A DNA stretch of 64,000 nucleotides. Source: Mytilus trossulus. Lineage: Eukaryota; Mollusca; Bivalvia; Mytilida; Mytilidae. The DNA lies in the NCBI RefSeq assembly GCF_036588685.1, contig NC_086376.1, forward strand, positions 17,044,411 to 17,108,410. The letters are read 5' to 3'. Position numbers and translations under genes: made by a program. Shown here in pieces: positions 46,016-58,939 of this stretch; positions within the stretch are counted from its first letter, which is position 1; the number at the start of each line of letters is the position of its first letter. The notes under the pieces were generated by a model that saw nothing but the letters and a program-made list of their open reading frames with translations, was not told the origin of the DNA and ran no database searches.

Positions 46016-46796
46016 GGTTCAAGAGACTACTGCATGCACATTACATTTCAAGTCCTTGTTTTTCATGATTTGCACCATGTATACTGTAAATGTTATGTTC
46101 AGCACAAATTATTTCCTTTTTTTTTGTTGTTGTTGACTTGTTAAGTTTGCAAGCGCACATCAAACAGTGACAGGATAGTCAATCAAATGACGTTGGTCAC
46201 TTAATCAGTGAGTTAGTGGTAGAATTATTATTCCTATTTGTGCGTTGTTGTTGGTAGTTTTTAATTGTGTCTTTAGTCATAACAAGCCTCAAAAGAAACA
46301 ATCTGACTAGAGCATTAGATTTTGCACAAATGAACGGCGCGAGAAATAAACAACAGAACGGCAAAGAGAAGTCAATCATCTGCTTGTATATTTATTCTGT
46401 TTGATTGTAGAGGGTAAAACATGCCATTAATGACTAAGAAATATATTATGGTTTCAATAAATCTACAATTTAAGAAGATGAGTGTCTTAGCCTTGGAGAG
46501 TTTATCCCCCTTTTTTCTAAATATTTTTTTGTGTTTGATTTATTTTTTTGACAATGTTTTGTTACTTTGAACCTTTAAATTAACTCAATGTGTCATTTCT
46601 CTTTCATACGTTTTACAAATTACAACAGTAGTTTATATGAGGACGGTAAATTATGCCACTAATGGGTGTACCATCTGACCATCATGACAATAACCATGAT
46701 AACAGTAAAAATTCTTGCCAAATGACATTTACGGTATTTTTTTGTGCATGATGATAAAATATGCACTTTCTTTGAGACAATAAAAAATATTGAATG

Positions 46797-46852
46797 ATTT
46801 TGACGAATCACGTTGTTTTAAAAAAAACATTAACATGATTCGTCAAAAACAA
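46797..46852. repeat. Short hairpin
   Basis: ttttgacgaatcacgtt and its inverse aacatgattcgtcaaaa (one mismatch) surround an A-rich loop. It is immediately followed by the SINE-like sequence. Confidence 0.6.
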
Positions 46853-46865
46853 TTTTTTTTCAAAA

Positions 46866-47272
46866 ATAAGTGGTTAAGACCGATGGCTACAGTGCTGAAG
46901 GTCCCAAGTTCTATTCTCACTCGGGTTGCTAAAATGTATCAGTACATCAGAAGGGTTATTTTCACCCTCTCACACACAACTCTGGTACCAAGACCGGAGT
47001 TTAAACTAGAATGGGTACTTTGGGGGCCTCGGTTGGTCAAAGATGTCCCCTTCTTTGACCTGGAGATCAATCTTCTAATATCTCTCTGGTTTGTCTGTTT
47101 CCACCGAGTGGCCAGGTGGTTCTCTCTGAGTAATTCTGCTTCCTCCACCATAATAACAGACTTCCCAGTGTCTTACACACTCCCTTGGGCGGTGCTGGGT
47201 GGGGATTGTTCTGGTGCCAGGTGGTGGGATAATATTGTAAAGGACACATCTCCATCAATCCTTAGGGAGTGT
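46866..47272 (+). mobile_element. SINE-like element with tRNA-related head
   Basis: The start aagtggttaagaccgatggc fits an RNA polymerase III A box like that of tRNA-Leu/Ser, and about 35 bp on, aagttctattctcac resembles a B box. A longer body follows (ccaggtggttctctctgagt, ggtgctgggtggggattgt), ending near a region with simpler composition. The body is more GC-rich than its surroundings. The open frame over it (162 codons) is a by-product. Confidence 0.55.
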
Positions 47273-48551
47273 ACATAGATCCCCGGTACCCTTGCAGTCA
47301 ATCAAGGGGTGCGTCTAAATTGGCGGAATCTTTAAGTACATACATTGGCAATGATAATTATTTGAGAACTCTGCTGAGGATACTTTTGACAAATCACGGT
47401 AAAATTTTAATCAATTCGATGTTAACAATAGCCGAAAATGTCCATTTAACGCCTGACGGTAACGGGCATTACTACCCTCTTATATCATGTATATAATTTC
47501 GATTCTTCAAGTGCCTCTTGGATTTGGTACATCATGGTACATGTGGAACATGTAATTACCTGAAATTAGTCTCTGAATGACCTGAGTCAGTCTCCGAATA
47601 AACTGATGTTATATGCTTGGACATAATATATAGTCAGTTTGAATCTCAGTCAGTTCCCCCCTTTCGCACCCTTCACATCACCCAAGTCCATTCACATTCA
47701 AAGTCCATTCGCTCCTACATGTTTGAACCCTTTTTATTGCTTTTGTGTTTAATAATTTTGTAATCGAGTTTTGGTAAGTGTATTGCCATAAGTATTTAAC
47801 ATTAATGCAGGCCATAAAAAAGAAAAGGTTTGTTTGCCATAACCCTACCTACGTATACCCAGTAAATAGCTGCCTACTCAAAATATTTTATTGTCCTGAT
47901 GTGAATTTTTTTTATATTCAGATATATAGGGCATGAAGACTAATAAACATCTGATACTGAATTTCCTTTGCCAAAAAAAAGGAAAATGCCTACCTACATG
48001 TACCTACCTATCCACTGTCTCGATGTTTGGGTATAGGGTTTGGGCAAACCAAAATATTTTGAGGTGTGGCCTCATAAAAAAAAATATATGCATGTATCTG
48101 ATGATGATTGTGTTACTTCATGTATAATTTACAGTCAAATGACAGTTCATCATCACATCCTTTTTGCCAAAATTTCAAGTTTACACCACACAATATTTAA
48201 TCTGAGTACAACATTCAATGAACATGTATTAACTTAATTAAGACAAACCTGTCAACTGGGAAAGCTACATATTTATAGGTGTGGCAGAAACTAGAAACAT
48301 AATAAAAAGTTAAATATGTTTCATTTATAAAAAATATTCACGTTTTGGGTGTTTTGTTTGAGAATCAGACTGGTCTGTTGTTTAGAGGTACATGTATTGC
48401 TCAGTACTTTTAATCCACTGATAAGTACTGCCTGAAATGATGAATTTTCATAAAGCAGTCATAGATTTAAATGTCCCCTTTTAAATTTCTTTTGAAAAAA
48501 GAAAGGAATGAATATAATGAGTAACCTGTTAATTATTTTTTTTGTTTACAG
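47273..48551. other. Intergenic or 5' intron stretch, no gene seen
   Basis: It holds no frame with recognisable content. A weak inverted pair (tttgccataaccctacctac near 47836 and ggtatagggtttgggcaaac near 48030) may be a decayed foldback. If the gene starting at 48583 has a 5'UTR exon, it should lie here or further left. Confidence 0.35.
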
Positions 48552-48605
48552 AGAAACAAATGAAGAAACAAAATATAAGAAGATGAGTGCTGAAGCTACA
48601 AAAAG
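48552..48605 (+). CDS. First coding exon of an unidentified gene (possibly BLM-like)
   Basis: It starts after tttgtttacag. The ATG at 48583 begins MSAEATK and the exon ends with AG before a gtacat donor; the split codon is completed by the first base of the exon at 57491. A short upstream ORF (ATG at 48560, eight codons) overlaps the start and could lower translation. The exon is recognised mainly by the exact phase match with the next one. Confidence 0.55.
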
Positions 48606-48660
48606 GTACATAGATATAGGAAGATGTGGTGTGAGTGCCAATGAGACAACTCTCCGTTAA

Positions 48661-51600
48661 AGGGAAATTCCGCGATTTTTTACTTATCATCTAATTATGT
48701 TCATCTTAACACAAAAAACACATTTGCAAAGTTTTAAATTTATATTCCTTCTAATAACGGAGAAAATCAAGTATTTGTAACTTTTTTGGTTGAATTCTCG
48801 AGTGGGTCGTGACGTTTTAGCCCGATTTGTTGAATTCTGGGAAAAAATCTAATCTTTTTATCTCTTGTAGCTTATCGACAATATACGTAATTAAAAGCGC
48901 ACAGCTGATGAATGGTCATAGTTATTAACCACAATATAATAATGAACAGAAATGAATATGCATATACCGTTTTGTATTGATTGAATTAAACTCCTATAAA
49001 ATTATCTCTAGAAAATGTTTTCGAATAAATTTCATTAATTATTGTTGAGATTTTTTTCATAAATATTTATTGACCATTTTTACTGATATTGAACTATTTC
49101 AGTTCTATTTACCGTTATTGTTTTGATAATCATTTCAATGCAACTAATGTGTGAGCAGAGTGTGTATATTATTTTGTAAAGGTCACTGTAAATTTCTCAG
49201 CTTGAGGCCAATCGTTTACCTTGTAGCTATTTAGCCGCAGGTGTGAGTTCAAGCGTACACAGGTATGAATGTTGTTATTTGGAAAGGATAAACAGAAAGG
49301 ATTAGAAAGAGTATGATGTGGCAATCCACTAAGATTGAATACACGATGAGAATAAAGATACAATAATTAGATTGTGTAAATTAATTGAAAATAAAATTCA
49401 GGTTTGTAATTCCAAAAGTGTATAAAAATAACAGGAAACAATTTTTTATTACTTTCTTAGCGGCAATTGGCTTAAAGATTCAAATATGAAGTAAAAAATA
49501 GTAGTTTTAATCTTTAAAGTCATAAGAAACGAGTGACCGGTGAAAAATAATGTGCTTCCAATTCTTAAACCAATGCATACAAACATCATAAACTTAGTCT
49601 TCTGTGCTCGAATTTATTATTTTTTTCGTGTAAATTTCGTATTATCGTCATTTTTTTTTCAATCAGTCAGTGTTGTTGTGAAAATTTGGCAGGTAATTTA
49701 AGTTCGTGTTTTGAAGCCGAAGTTTAACGATTGTCACCTGTTTGTCAACAATTGACGAAAAATAAACAAAAAAGCATGAAAATTGAGCACGTGTTTAACA
49801 TGTAAATTCAGATAATAGTTTATTTTAAGGACATCCATGCGTATTGTGGTCACCAGATTTTTATGAGATGGGTCACACTGAGGTCACCTTGCATACGGAA
49901 AATATATCGGGGGAAATTGCTTGCTGGAAGGAAGCAATTCAAATAAAGTAAACTTCTTCTAAATATGAATAAATTAAAGAATTTTCTTCAGAAAAAAGTA
50001 TATGTACATAAGTTTTACAATGAAAACTATCCATTGAGTTATAAAAAATATATGCAATATTACCCAATTTGATATACCATTGCACATCTGTTTGATATCA
50101 TTGACTTTACCGGAATTTCTTAACTTGTATTCAAATCTTCAGCTAAGGCATTATTTTTTTTGAGGATTTTTGTACATTTTTTTAAAATTCTATGATAATA
50201 TTTGTGCATTGTTGAACATGATAGCCGTCATTAATCCAAATAAGTAATACAGTAGTTGTAATAAAACTTATATTTTAGACATGCATAACTGATATTGACG
50301 AATTTAGAATAATTCGTCTCTACATCGTTGTTCTTGAAACAATCGTTATTAGTATACATGTAAGTTTCCTGACGTATAAGCGACATCAGCGAGGATGAGC
50401 TCCAGAGAAAGCAGACTAGTAGCGTTTCTTCAGTTTGTTTGTTAGGAAAGGAAAGAAAATGCAACCACTTGTATAGATAAACGATAGAATTACCATACAA
50501 GCATTTATAGTCAAAACAACCAGAAAGAGTTCCCATCATTGGACGGGCAATATGTAGGCTTCCAAGAAGGAACAAGTGACATGTCTTACTCTGAAATTAG
50601 AAAACGGACTATCGACATCGACCGCTTGTTCTTGATATTTGATACTGCATGCATATATACTTATACGTTTATGATAGTGATGAGTTCTTGCATCTGACAA
50701 AAACTAAATTCCTTCATGGGTATATCTTGCCATACTTTTATATTGGTTTGTAAGAAAATTTCTCAAAATCGTTATATAAATTTGAAAATCCTGTTTGTGA
50801 GATGTAGATTCATTTCAATACAGAAATTCCGTCTATATATTAAGTTTCACAAGTGTATAACACAGAGAAGCTCTGAAGGTACATTACTCCCATTTTTTAT
50901 GGGTGTGAACCATCGATGTTTACAGCAATATCAAAGAATAAGATGATGATGGTAGAAAGAACTATGAGCGTCATGTGGCAAATATTAAATGCATATCGGA
51001 CCATGAGTTGTCAATCTGTATGAAAAGATTTCCAATACAACCATATTATTGAGAAGGAATGTTTACATGCTATACTCTTGTACTAGTATAACAGGGTTCT
51101 TGTGGTGTTCACCTTAAACACACAACTTTTTAACGCTGTTTAAAAAAAAAGGCAGAAACAATTTAATGTCATATTTCCCTATTTTTTTTTAAAATATAAC
51201 CAAAAGTCTTTTATCTGACAAGAATACCCCTATTTAACGGACAAGTAATTTATTCTTTTTTCTGTTATTGAATACCAAGAAAGAAAATAAATCCCGAAAT
51301 TAATTCGAAACTTTGATACTCAATAGTTTCCCAACAAAATATTCCCATCCTTTGGGGATAATTAGTGTTCGTCCAGTGGCATATATATAACAATTGTGAT
51401 GACGAATTCCTTCCTTTGTTCGAGAACAATCTTATTGAAATATAAATCTGTGATTTTACTATGTCCAAAACTCCGATGAACAAAAGCAAGTTATACATCG
51501 ACCTGTATTTAGATCAAATTGGTTCTCTTCTTCTGGTATACTATAGTCTATCGACATTCGATGATTACATACTGTTGGCATACGTAGACTAGTCTATTTA

Positions 51601-52647
51601 CAAAACTTTTACCCCAATTTATTCGAAAAAAAATTTCTTATGTTCAATGTATACATGTTTATATTTTAAATTGTGCTACAGTTTCGTAACTTTCTACTCA
51701 GTCGTATAAACGAATCGTCGACAAGTGCGTAGATTTTTCTAAATCATTTTTTCTGGTATGTTCCAATCTGTCCTTTAAAACTATTGACAATGAGTATATT
51801 TTACATTTTCCAAAATTCACCCTTGGAAAAAATATTTAAATAAGATTTTAATTTCATCAAATGTTATTTTTTGGGTATTATTTTTATTTTTATGAATAAT
51901 ATTCTTTAAATCAGAAATAATATTTATAAACAAGCGTATGAGTTTAGTAATGACAAGTAAGACAGTTGTATATTATACATCTGATAATTCAAAATGTAAA
52001 GTTATAAGTTATAGGCCGTGTACACTGATCAATACCTGCAGAAGTGAAACGATGCATGAACTTGCAAGCCCGACAGGAAATCGCTGGAATACCTGGACGT
52101 GTCACCTCACACTCCTCACAATACCTTTGGAAGTAATACCTTTAGTCATGCTGGTGATCAGATGAGGGAAGATCAGAATTTATTTGAAAAAAGTTTATTA
52201 CTTTAAAGAATTATGAACAAATTAGATTTACGAAAACAATTTTCACGGAAAAATTTATTTATGATTTCAACTTTTACTTTTTACCTAATTCCAATATTAA
52301 CAGTTTAAAAACAACAGACCACGGTAATTTAAAAAAATTAAATAAGAATATGTTCCGTATCAAGTTAGTTAGTCGGATAAAACTACCGTACGATTGACAA
52401 GATATTGACACGCAATTACGACTACATTGGTTACTATAGTTTTGTTTCTTTGTGGTTTATAGACATATCGATGTTATAAATCGGGAAAGAAGATAAAATT
52501 TGCCGATCGCAGAGAATTGATAATCTAAATTTAAAATCGATGGTGATCGCTTATCTAGCGGAATAATACTTAAATATCTATGAATTTGAGCATTTTTATA
52601 CAGAATGAACATAATATCAATTTTTGATTTTTTTGCGAAGTTTCCCT
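48661..52647. mobile_element. 4.0-kb inverted-repeat element flanked by TTAA
   Basis: The left end reads AGGGAAATTCCGCGATTTTTT and the right end, inverted, AGGGAAACTTCGCAAAAAAA, with a second match further in (attatgttcat on both). TTAA flanks it on both sides (48657-48660 and 52648-52651). Exact TTAA duplication is the mark of piggyBac and Kolobok transposons. The termini start with AGGG, not the CCY of piggyBac, which favours Kolobok. No transposase is visible in any frame, so it is non-autonomous or decayed. It lies in intron 1 of the gene at 48552, 51 bp past the donor. Confidence 0.65.
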
Positions 52648-52739
52648 TTAAGGCAAAGAAAATACATTAATGTAGTGTATTAATATATATTACCCTCTAT
52701 AAACTGCATTGATATCATAAGATATAACTTTTTGCTTGT

Positions 52740-53800
52740 TTTCAGGCTTGATTTGTATGCCCAACTAGCATGACTATGGGGCATTATGTTTTTTGTATAG
52801 GATTTCTTTTAAGCAATCGGTAGACTTATACCATTGACTCAGGGCCATGCACTCACGTCAACCATTTTATTCTAAACATCAAGGAACATCTCAGATTCTT
52901 GAGATTGTCTTGCTTTAAATGGTATAAAAAACAAAAGGATTGAATTTCAACAACTGTCCTGTAATGTTCTTCTTGTAATCTTCATGTTTCGATATTTCCC
53001 TCCACTTGCATGACTTGTATGCATGTTTTTAACAACACGTAAAATCAGAATTAAACAGTATTTATATAAATTTAGAAACACTTCAGAGGGAATTCCCCAG
53101 TTTTGATAACATGCGAGAGTTCTCTTAATTCTGATAGATAAATCTATTTCTGTAATATAAGAACTGAAGTGGAGTTTTCCTATATTTCACTGTTATGAAC
53201 TGATATATTTGATATTGTACATGTCCATAAAGAAATGGAGGTCGTTTAATTAACATTTAATATGTGTCCTTGCTACAAATCACAAGTCTAGGATTTGTTT
53301 AGGTAATTATACGCATGCATATAGTTTTCTTGACTTGAAGGGGTATCAGATTAAATGGTTGCTCTGGATTACCCACTCCATTGATTAATTTGAAACTCAC
53401 AAGATCCTGTCTATGTCTGTCTGCTATTAAGGGTTATTGTTGTTGCATAATTTAATATCACAGTATCATATGCATCATTTAAATTAAAATACATGTAGTA
53501 TACAACGTAAAGGTGTAACTAGAGCACCCTTTCAGCTAAAATGGAGTCTTCCATGTTATTGCTTTGATTTATCTCCCTTCCATAAGTAACTTTCGTCAAA
53601 CGTCGATAGGTCAGGAAACATTAACTCGTTCTGTCAATAGACTTCATATTATATTAAAACCAATTGCAATTTAAACAGAGGAATGTGTATGGAAAGGAGT
53701 CATGCTCACTGACCCAAAAAAAAAAAAATATTTAAAGAGTTAGGAAAGGGCCTGGGTTCCACATAGAATTCACGTAGGAAAATAGATGATAAGGTATGAA
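52740..53800 (+). repeat. Dispersed repeat family D, copy 1 (intron 1)
   Basis: This ~1-kb stretch reappears, diverged, at 58385-60540. Shared parts include ttttattctaaacat, aacatctcagattctt, gattgtcttgctttaaa, cagagggaattcc, gcgagagttctct and ggggtatcagatt. It has no open frame. It may be a mobile element or an internal duplication between introns of the same gene. Confidence 0.7.
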
Positions 53801-54052
53801 GTGAAATACCTTCTCTCATTCTCAGTGACTGCTGTGGAAAGTAAACTTGGAATTGATAGTACAAAAATAAGTACATTGTTCATACACTTGTATCGAGGAT
53901 TGGCTATTTTTAAAGTTGAATAACTATTCAGATTACGTAAATTACATTTTTCGAGTATTTTACACGTGCAGTTGAATTATTTTTGAAAATACATGTATCA
54001 ATAAAAACAATGGCAAATGAATGGCAATTGTATCCCACAGAGTAATCTGTTC

Positions 54053-55598
54053 TTTGATTGTTCTGTATGTCTAGTTGTTTGTCCGTTAGTCTGTAAGTCC
54101 AACCTTTTTAGCTCTCCTGGCATAGCCATGTGAGCTTATGCCATCACTTGGTGTCCGTCGTCTGTCGTCGTCGTCTGTCTTCGTCGTTAACTATTTCAAG
54201 AATCTTCTCCTCTGAAACTACTAGGCCAAATACTTCCAAACTTTAACTGAATGTTCCTTAGGGTATCTAGTTTATAAATGTATCGGAAGTTTTGATCTAT
54301 CAACAAACATGGTCGCCATTGCTAAAAATAGAACATAGGGGTCAAATGCAGTTTTTGGCTTATATCTCAAAAACAAAAGCATTTAGAGAAGATCTATCAG
54401 CCCTGAAATTTTCAGATGAATCAAACAACCCGTTGTTGGGTTGCTGCCTCTTAATTGGTAATTTTAAGGAAATTTTGCAGTTTTTGGTCATTATCTTGAA
54501 TATTATTATAGATAAAGATAAACTGTAAACAGCAAAAATGATCAGCAAAGTAAGATCTACAAATAAGTTAATATGACCAAAATTGTCAATTGACCCCTTG
54601 TTATTGTCCTTTAATGACAATTTTTCACAATTTGTTCATCATATTTGCTAACTTTAAAAAATCTTCTCCTCTAAAACTACTCAACCAAATTCAACCAAAC
54701 TTCAACTGAATGATCAGTAGGGTGTATAAAATAAACTTAGTGTTTTATTTTTTTTATTTCGTCAAAAAACATGGCTGTCATGGCTAAAATTAGAACACAG
54801 GTTAAAATGCAGTTTTTGGCTTATATCTCAAAAGCTCCAGCATTTAGAGCAAATAAGACAAGAAGTTAAAGTATTTATAAGGTCAAGGTTTACCTGTCCT
54901 GAAATTTTCAGCCGAATCGGGTAACTGGTTTTGCAGGTATACTGCCCCTGAATTGATGATTTAAAGAAATTTTGCAGTTTTTGGTTATTATCTTGAATAT
55001 TATTATAGATACAGATTAACTGTTAATAGCAAAAATGTTAAGCAAAGTAAGATCTACAAATAAGTCAATTTGACCAAAATTGTCAATTGACCCCTTAAGG
55101 AGTTATTGCCCTTTAAAGACTTTTTTCACATTTTGTTCATCATGTTGACTTCTTTAAAAAATCTTCTCCTTTGAAACTGCTGTATCAATTTCAGCCAAAC
55201 TTAGGCTAAATGAGTTTCAGAGTATCTAGTATAAATTTTATATTTTATTTCCTTGTATGTCAAGAAACATAGCTCCTATGGCTAAAATAGAACATAGGAG
55301 AAAATGATTTATTTTTTTTGCTTTTGAAGAAAATAGGACGATTCAAAGAACATTTAGATAAATTGAAAAGCCAAAATAATCATTGATGAGAGATTTAACT
55401 AAAAAAATTAAGGTGAGCGATTCAGGCTCTTGAGAGCCTCTTGTTTGATGAAGTTGTAGTCCAATCAACATGAAAAATAATACACATGTTCTCTAAAATA
55501 TGATCTTTCTTATTTTAATGCCAAATTAATTAGTTTTTGTTTTGACACCAATTTCACAGTCCACTGAACATCCATGTTTTATGGACAGTCTTGTTTTA
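54053..55598 (+). repeat. Dispersed repeat family A copy, interrupted by a family B element
   Basis: The left part (tctgtatgtctagttgtttg, tccgttagtctgtaagtcc, to 54104) and the right part (gatgaagttgtagtccaatc, ttttaatgccaaatta, cagtccactgaacat, from 55447) are the two halves of one family A element. The 1.34-kb family B element sits between them. Confidence 0.7.
54110..55446 (+). repeat. Dispersed repeat family B, full-length copy 1 (nested)
   Basis: It starts agctctcctggcatagccat gtgagctt (an imperfect hairpin) and ends aggtgagcgattcaggctct tgagagcctcttgttt (a second hairpin). Inside, a ~550-bp module occurs twice, each beginning ctcctctgaaactact and ending near ttattgccctttaaag. Inverted short ends (GCTCACCT/AGGTGAGC in the better copies) suggest an inverted-repeat element. 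No protein is encoded. Confidence 0.8.
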
Positions 55599-55844
55599 CA
55601 TTTTATACCTTTATTTTGTTGATTTAAATGAAATCACATGTATCAATTAAAGATCACAGGGAAGAGGGGCACAACCAGAAAGTATTGGGTCATAGTATCC
55701 CTCTGATTTGGACTAGTAAGGACATTAAAATGATTGCTAAAATTCAGATTTTTCTTTTGTATTTATCATATTTATTGATGTTTACTTGACCAAATTAACA
55801 AAGAAAAAAAAATGAATATTGTGGGAGATTTTATCCTGTTTTTT

Positions 55845-57001
55845 AGCTCACCTGGCCTAAAAGGCCAAGTGAGCTTTTCTCATCACTTGGCGTCTGTCGT
55901 CGTTAACTTTTACAAAAATCTTCTCCTCTGAAACTCCTGGGCCAAATTAAACCAAACTTGGCTACAATCATCATTGATGTATCTAGTGTTAAAAATGTGT
56001 GGCGTGACCGGCCAACCAACCAAGATGGCCGCCATGGCTAAAAAAGGAACATAGGGGTAAAATGCAGTTTTTGGCTTTAAACTCAAAAACCAAAGCATTT
56101 AGAGCAAATCTGACATGAGATAACATTGTTTATCAGGTCAAGATCTATCTGCCCTGAAATTTTCAGATGAATATGACAACCTGTTGTTGGGTTGCTGCCC
56201 CTGAATTGGTAATTTTCAGGAAATTTTGCTGTTTTTGGTAATTTTGGGGATAATTTGCTGTTTTTGGTTATTATCTTGATAGTTATTATAGATAGAAATA
56301 AACTGTAAGCTGCAATAATGTTCAGCAAAGTAAGATTTACAAATAAGTCAACAGAACCAAAATGGTCAGTTGACCCATTTAGGAGTTATTGCCCTTTATA
56401 GTCAATTTTTAACCATTTTTCTTAAATCTCAGTTATCTTTTACAAAAATCTTCTCCTCTGAAACTACTGGGCCAAATTAAACCAGACTTGGCTTAATTCA
56501 TCATTGGGGTATATAGTTTAAAAAATGTGTGGATTGACCCGGCCAACCAACCAAGATGGCCGCCATGGCTAAAAATAGAACATAGGGGTAAAATGCAGTT
56601 TTTGGCTTATAACTCAAAAACCAAAGCATTTAGAGCAAATATGTTACGAGTCATATTGTTTATCAAGTCAAGATCTATCTGTGCTGAAATTTTCAGATGA
56701 ATCCAACAACCTGTTGTTGGGTTGCTGCCCCTGAATTGGTAATTTTAAGGAAATTTTGCTGTTTTTGGTTGTTATCTTGAATATTATTATAGATAGAGGT
56801 AAACTGTAAACAGCAATAATGTTCATCAAAAATAAGACCTAAAAATAAGTCAACATGACCAAAATGGTCAACTGACCCCCTAAGGAGTTATTGTCCTTTA
56901 TAGTCAATTTTTAACAATTTGTCATGAATCTATCTGCGTCCTTTGTTTAATATTCACATAGACCAAGGTGAGCGACACAGGCTCTTTAGAGCTTCTAGTT
57001 T
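55845..57001 (+). repeat. Dispersed repeat family B, full-length copy 2
   Basis: It begins agctcacctggcctaaaagg ccaagtgagct, a near-perfect hairpin, and ends ggtgagcgacacaggctctt tagagcttctagttt. Two modules start with ctcctctgaaact (about 55919 and 56449), and each contains aaccaagatggccgccatgg and ggttgctgcccctgaattgg. The open frames on both strands are chance. Confidence 0.85.
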
Positions 57002-57104
57002 CACATGTAATATATGTTAGTATATTTCACCTTAGGTATTCTACTTGACTAGTAAAGATACTGGTTTGTATTGTTTTAAATTTGTCAATTCTGTGCCTGT
57101 CATA

Positions 57105-57225
57105 GCTTACTATACAGTATGCCTTATACTCATTGTTGAAGGTAATGAGTGGTGACCTATTGTTAATTTTTGTGTCATTTGGTCTTGGGGAGAGTTGTCT
57201 CAATGGCAATTATATCAAATCATCC
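57105..57225 (+). repeat. SINE-like dispersed repeat family C copy
   Basis: It reads ctcattgttgaaggtaatga, gtggtgacctattgtt, tttttgtgtcatttggtct and gagttgtctcaatggcaatt, followed by a T-rich tail. Confidence 0.6.
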
Positions 57226-57490
57226 TGATTTTTTAATCGCATTAATTTACTTATCAAATTAGAAAGCATTATCTTCATGATTTGGTAGTTATCCAAATCA
57301 GTTTTCAAAGTCTTTCTTTTTCTTATGCACTCCTTTTGTTTGGAAAATAAAAGCACAGTTAGACTGAAGTTTTGCATGTATTTTAACTTGAAATACAATG
57401 AATTAAAGATGAACATGCATATGGATGCATACTGAGATTATAGTCACAAGATTTGCTCTGGATTTTAATATTTTAAACTTTTATTTACAG

Positions 57491-57851
57491 AAGTTTCAAG
57501 TTTAAAAAGCCAGGAACTTCTTTGAGTCTGAATAAGAGAACTGATGCAGCTACTTTCTCCAAAAAAACCTCCAGTCATGTGGAATCATCTGTAAGCGTAC
57601 CACCAGTGGCTTCAAACAACCAATCAAAAGGTTTCTACAATGTACCACCACAGCCACTGAAGAATTATCCAATCACAGTCAATGATATTGACGATGACTT
57701 TGATATACCTCCATCCACCTTTAGATCATCCAAGCAGAACGAAGGAGGTTATAATACAGCTGTCCAAAGCAAATCCTTGGTAGGTTATAATACAGCTGTC
57801 CAAAGCAAATCCTTGGTAGGTTATAATACAGCTGTCCAAAGCAAATCCTTG
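57491..57851 (+). CDS. Second coding exon of the unidentified gene, ending in tandem 36-bp repeats
   Basis: It starts after tttatttacag and completes the codon left by exon 1: KR then SFKFKKPGTSLSLNKRTD. About 120 codons follow, rich in Ser, Pro and Asn, with an acidic patch NDIDDDFDIPPS. The end holds three tandem units of GYNTAVQSKSLV. Each unit ends in ttg followed by gtaggt, so donors lie at 57780, 57816 and 57852; all keep phase 0, so the exon may end at 57779, 57815 or 57851. The FKFKK and acidic IDDDF stretches recall the disordered N-terminus of Bloom helicase (human TFKKKTSS), but this is weak and other nuclear proteins fit too. Confidence 0.6.
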
Positions 57852-58939
57852 GTAGGTTGTTATCAATACTGTGGACTCGTTATAATTGTAGTACATGTAT
57901 AGCAATTTACGTGTATTTCTTGGGTAAGGTTGAATCATGAATTCAAATGTTCAATGATTATACAAATTTACCATAGGCTTGTATGCAGATTTTAGCCAGA
58001 CAACAAAATTAAATATACTTGAACATATAATAATTCCTCATTCCATGAAAATTGGTATCAACTAAAATAAATGAATCCAGAGTTGTCCTGTTTATATTGT
58101 ATTTATCTATTTCAATAATACTGGTAGTATTTCTGGGCAGTGGTATCCCTATGGAAATTCACTCAGTTCTCAGTTGTTTTGAAATTATTTCGTAACTTGT
58201 TAACATAATAATCTTGTCTTGTACTTGTTAAAGAATTTGAAGAAAGACACTTGCATGCTTGTGTAGATTGCATAGGAAATAAAAGCAAATGTTTGACTCT
58301 TTTTTCTAATCACTAAATTAAAGTTTTTTTTCAATCACTATTGTTGATAACAGCTTCTGAGGTAAATGGAAAAGTAAGTTGTCTGTATTTGACTTGTATA
58401 GTCTCCTTTTTGGGATACGATTGCTGTCAAGCAATCTGTAGACTTTTACCATTGACCCTATGACACACTCCCTCACGTCATTCGTTTTATTCTAAACATT
58501 CGGCAACATCTCAGATTCTTATGATTGTCTTGCTTTAAAAGGTAAAAACAAGCAAAACAATTGAACATAAACATCTTTTCTGTAATGTTTTACTCATAAT
58601 CTTCATGTGTGATATTTTCCTTGACTTATATGCGTGTTTTTAACAATACGGAAAATCAGAATTAAACAGTATTTATATTTAGTGTTTTTATAAATTTAGA
58701 AACATGTCAGAGGGAATTCCCAAATTTGATAACTTGCGAGAGTTCTCTGAAAGCCGATCGATAATTATATTTCTGTCACAAGAACTGAAGTGGAGTATTT
58801 CTATATTTTACCGTTATGAAACTGATATTCGATACTGTACTCTCATAAAGAAATGGAGAACCATTCATCATATCATTTGATAAACGTTCTTGTTCCAAAT
58901 CGCAAGTCGCGGTTTGTTTATGTATTAATGTCCATGCGT

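Noticed and set aside
46790-47278. 162-codon plus-strand frame
   Set aside because: It lies over a SINE-like sequence with a tRNA-related head and encodes nothing recognisable; the opposite strand is also open.
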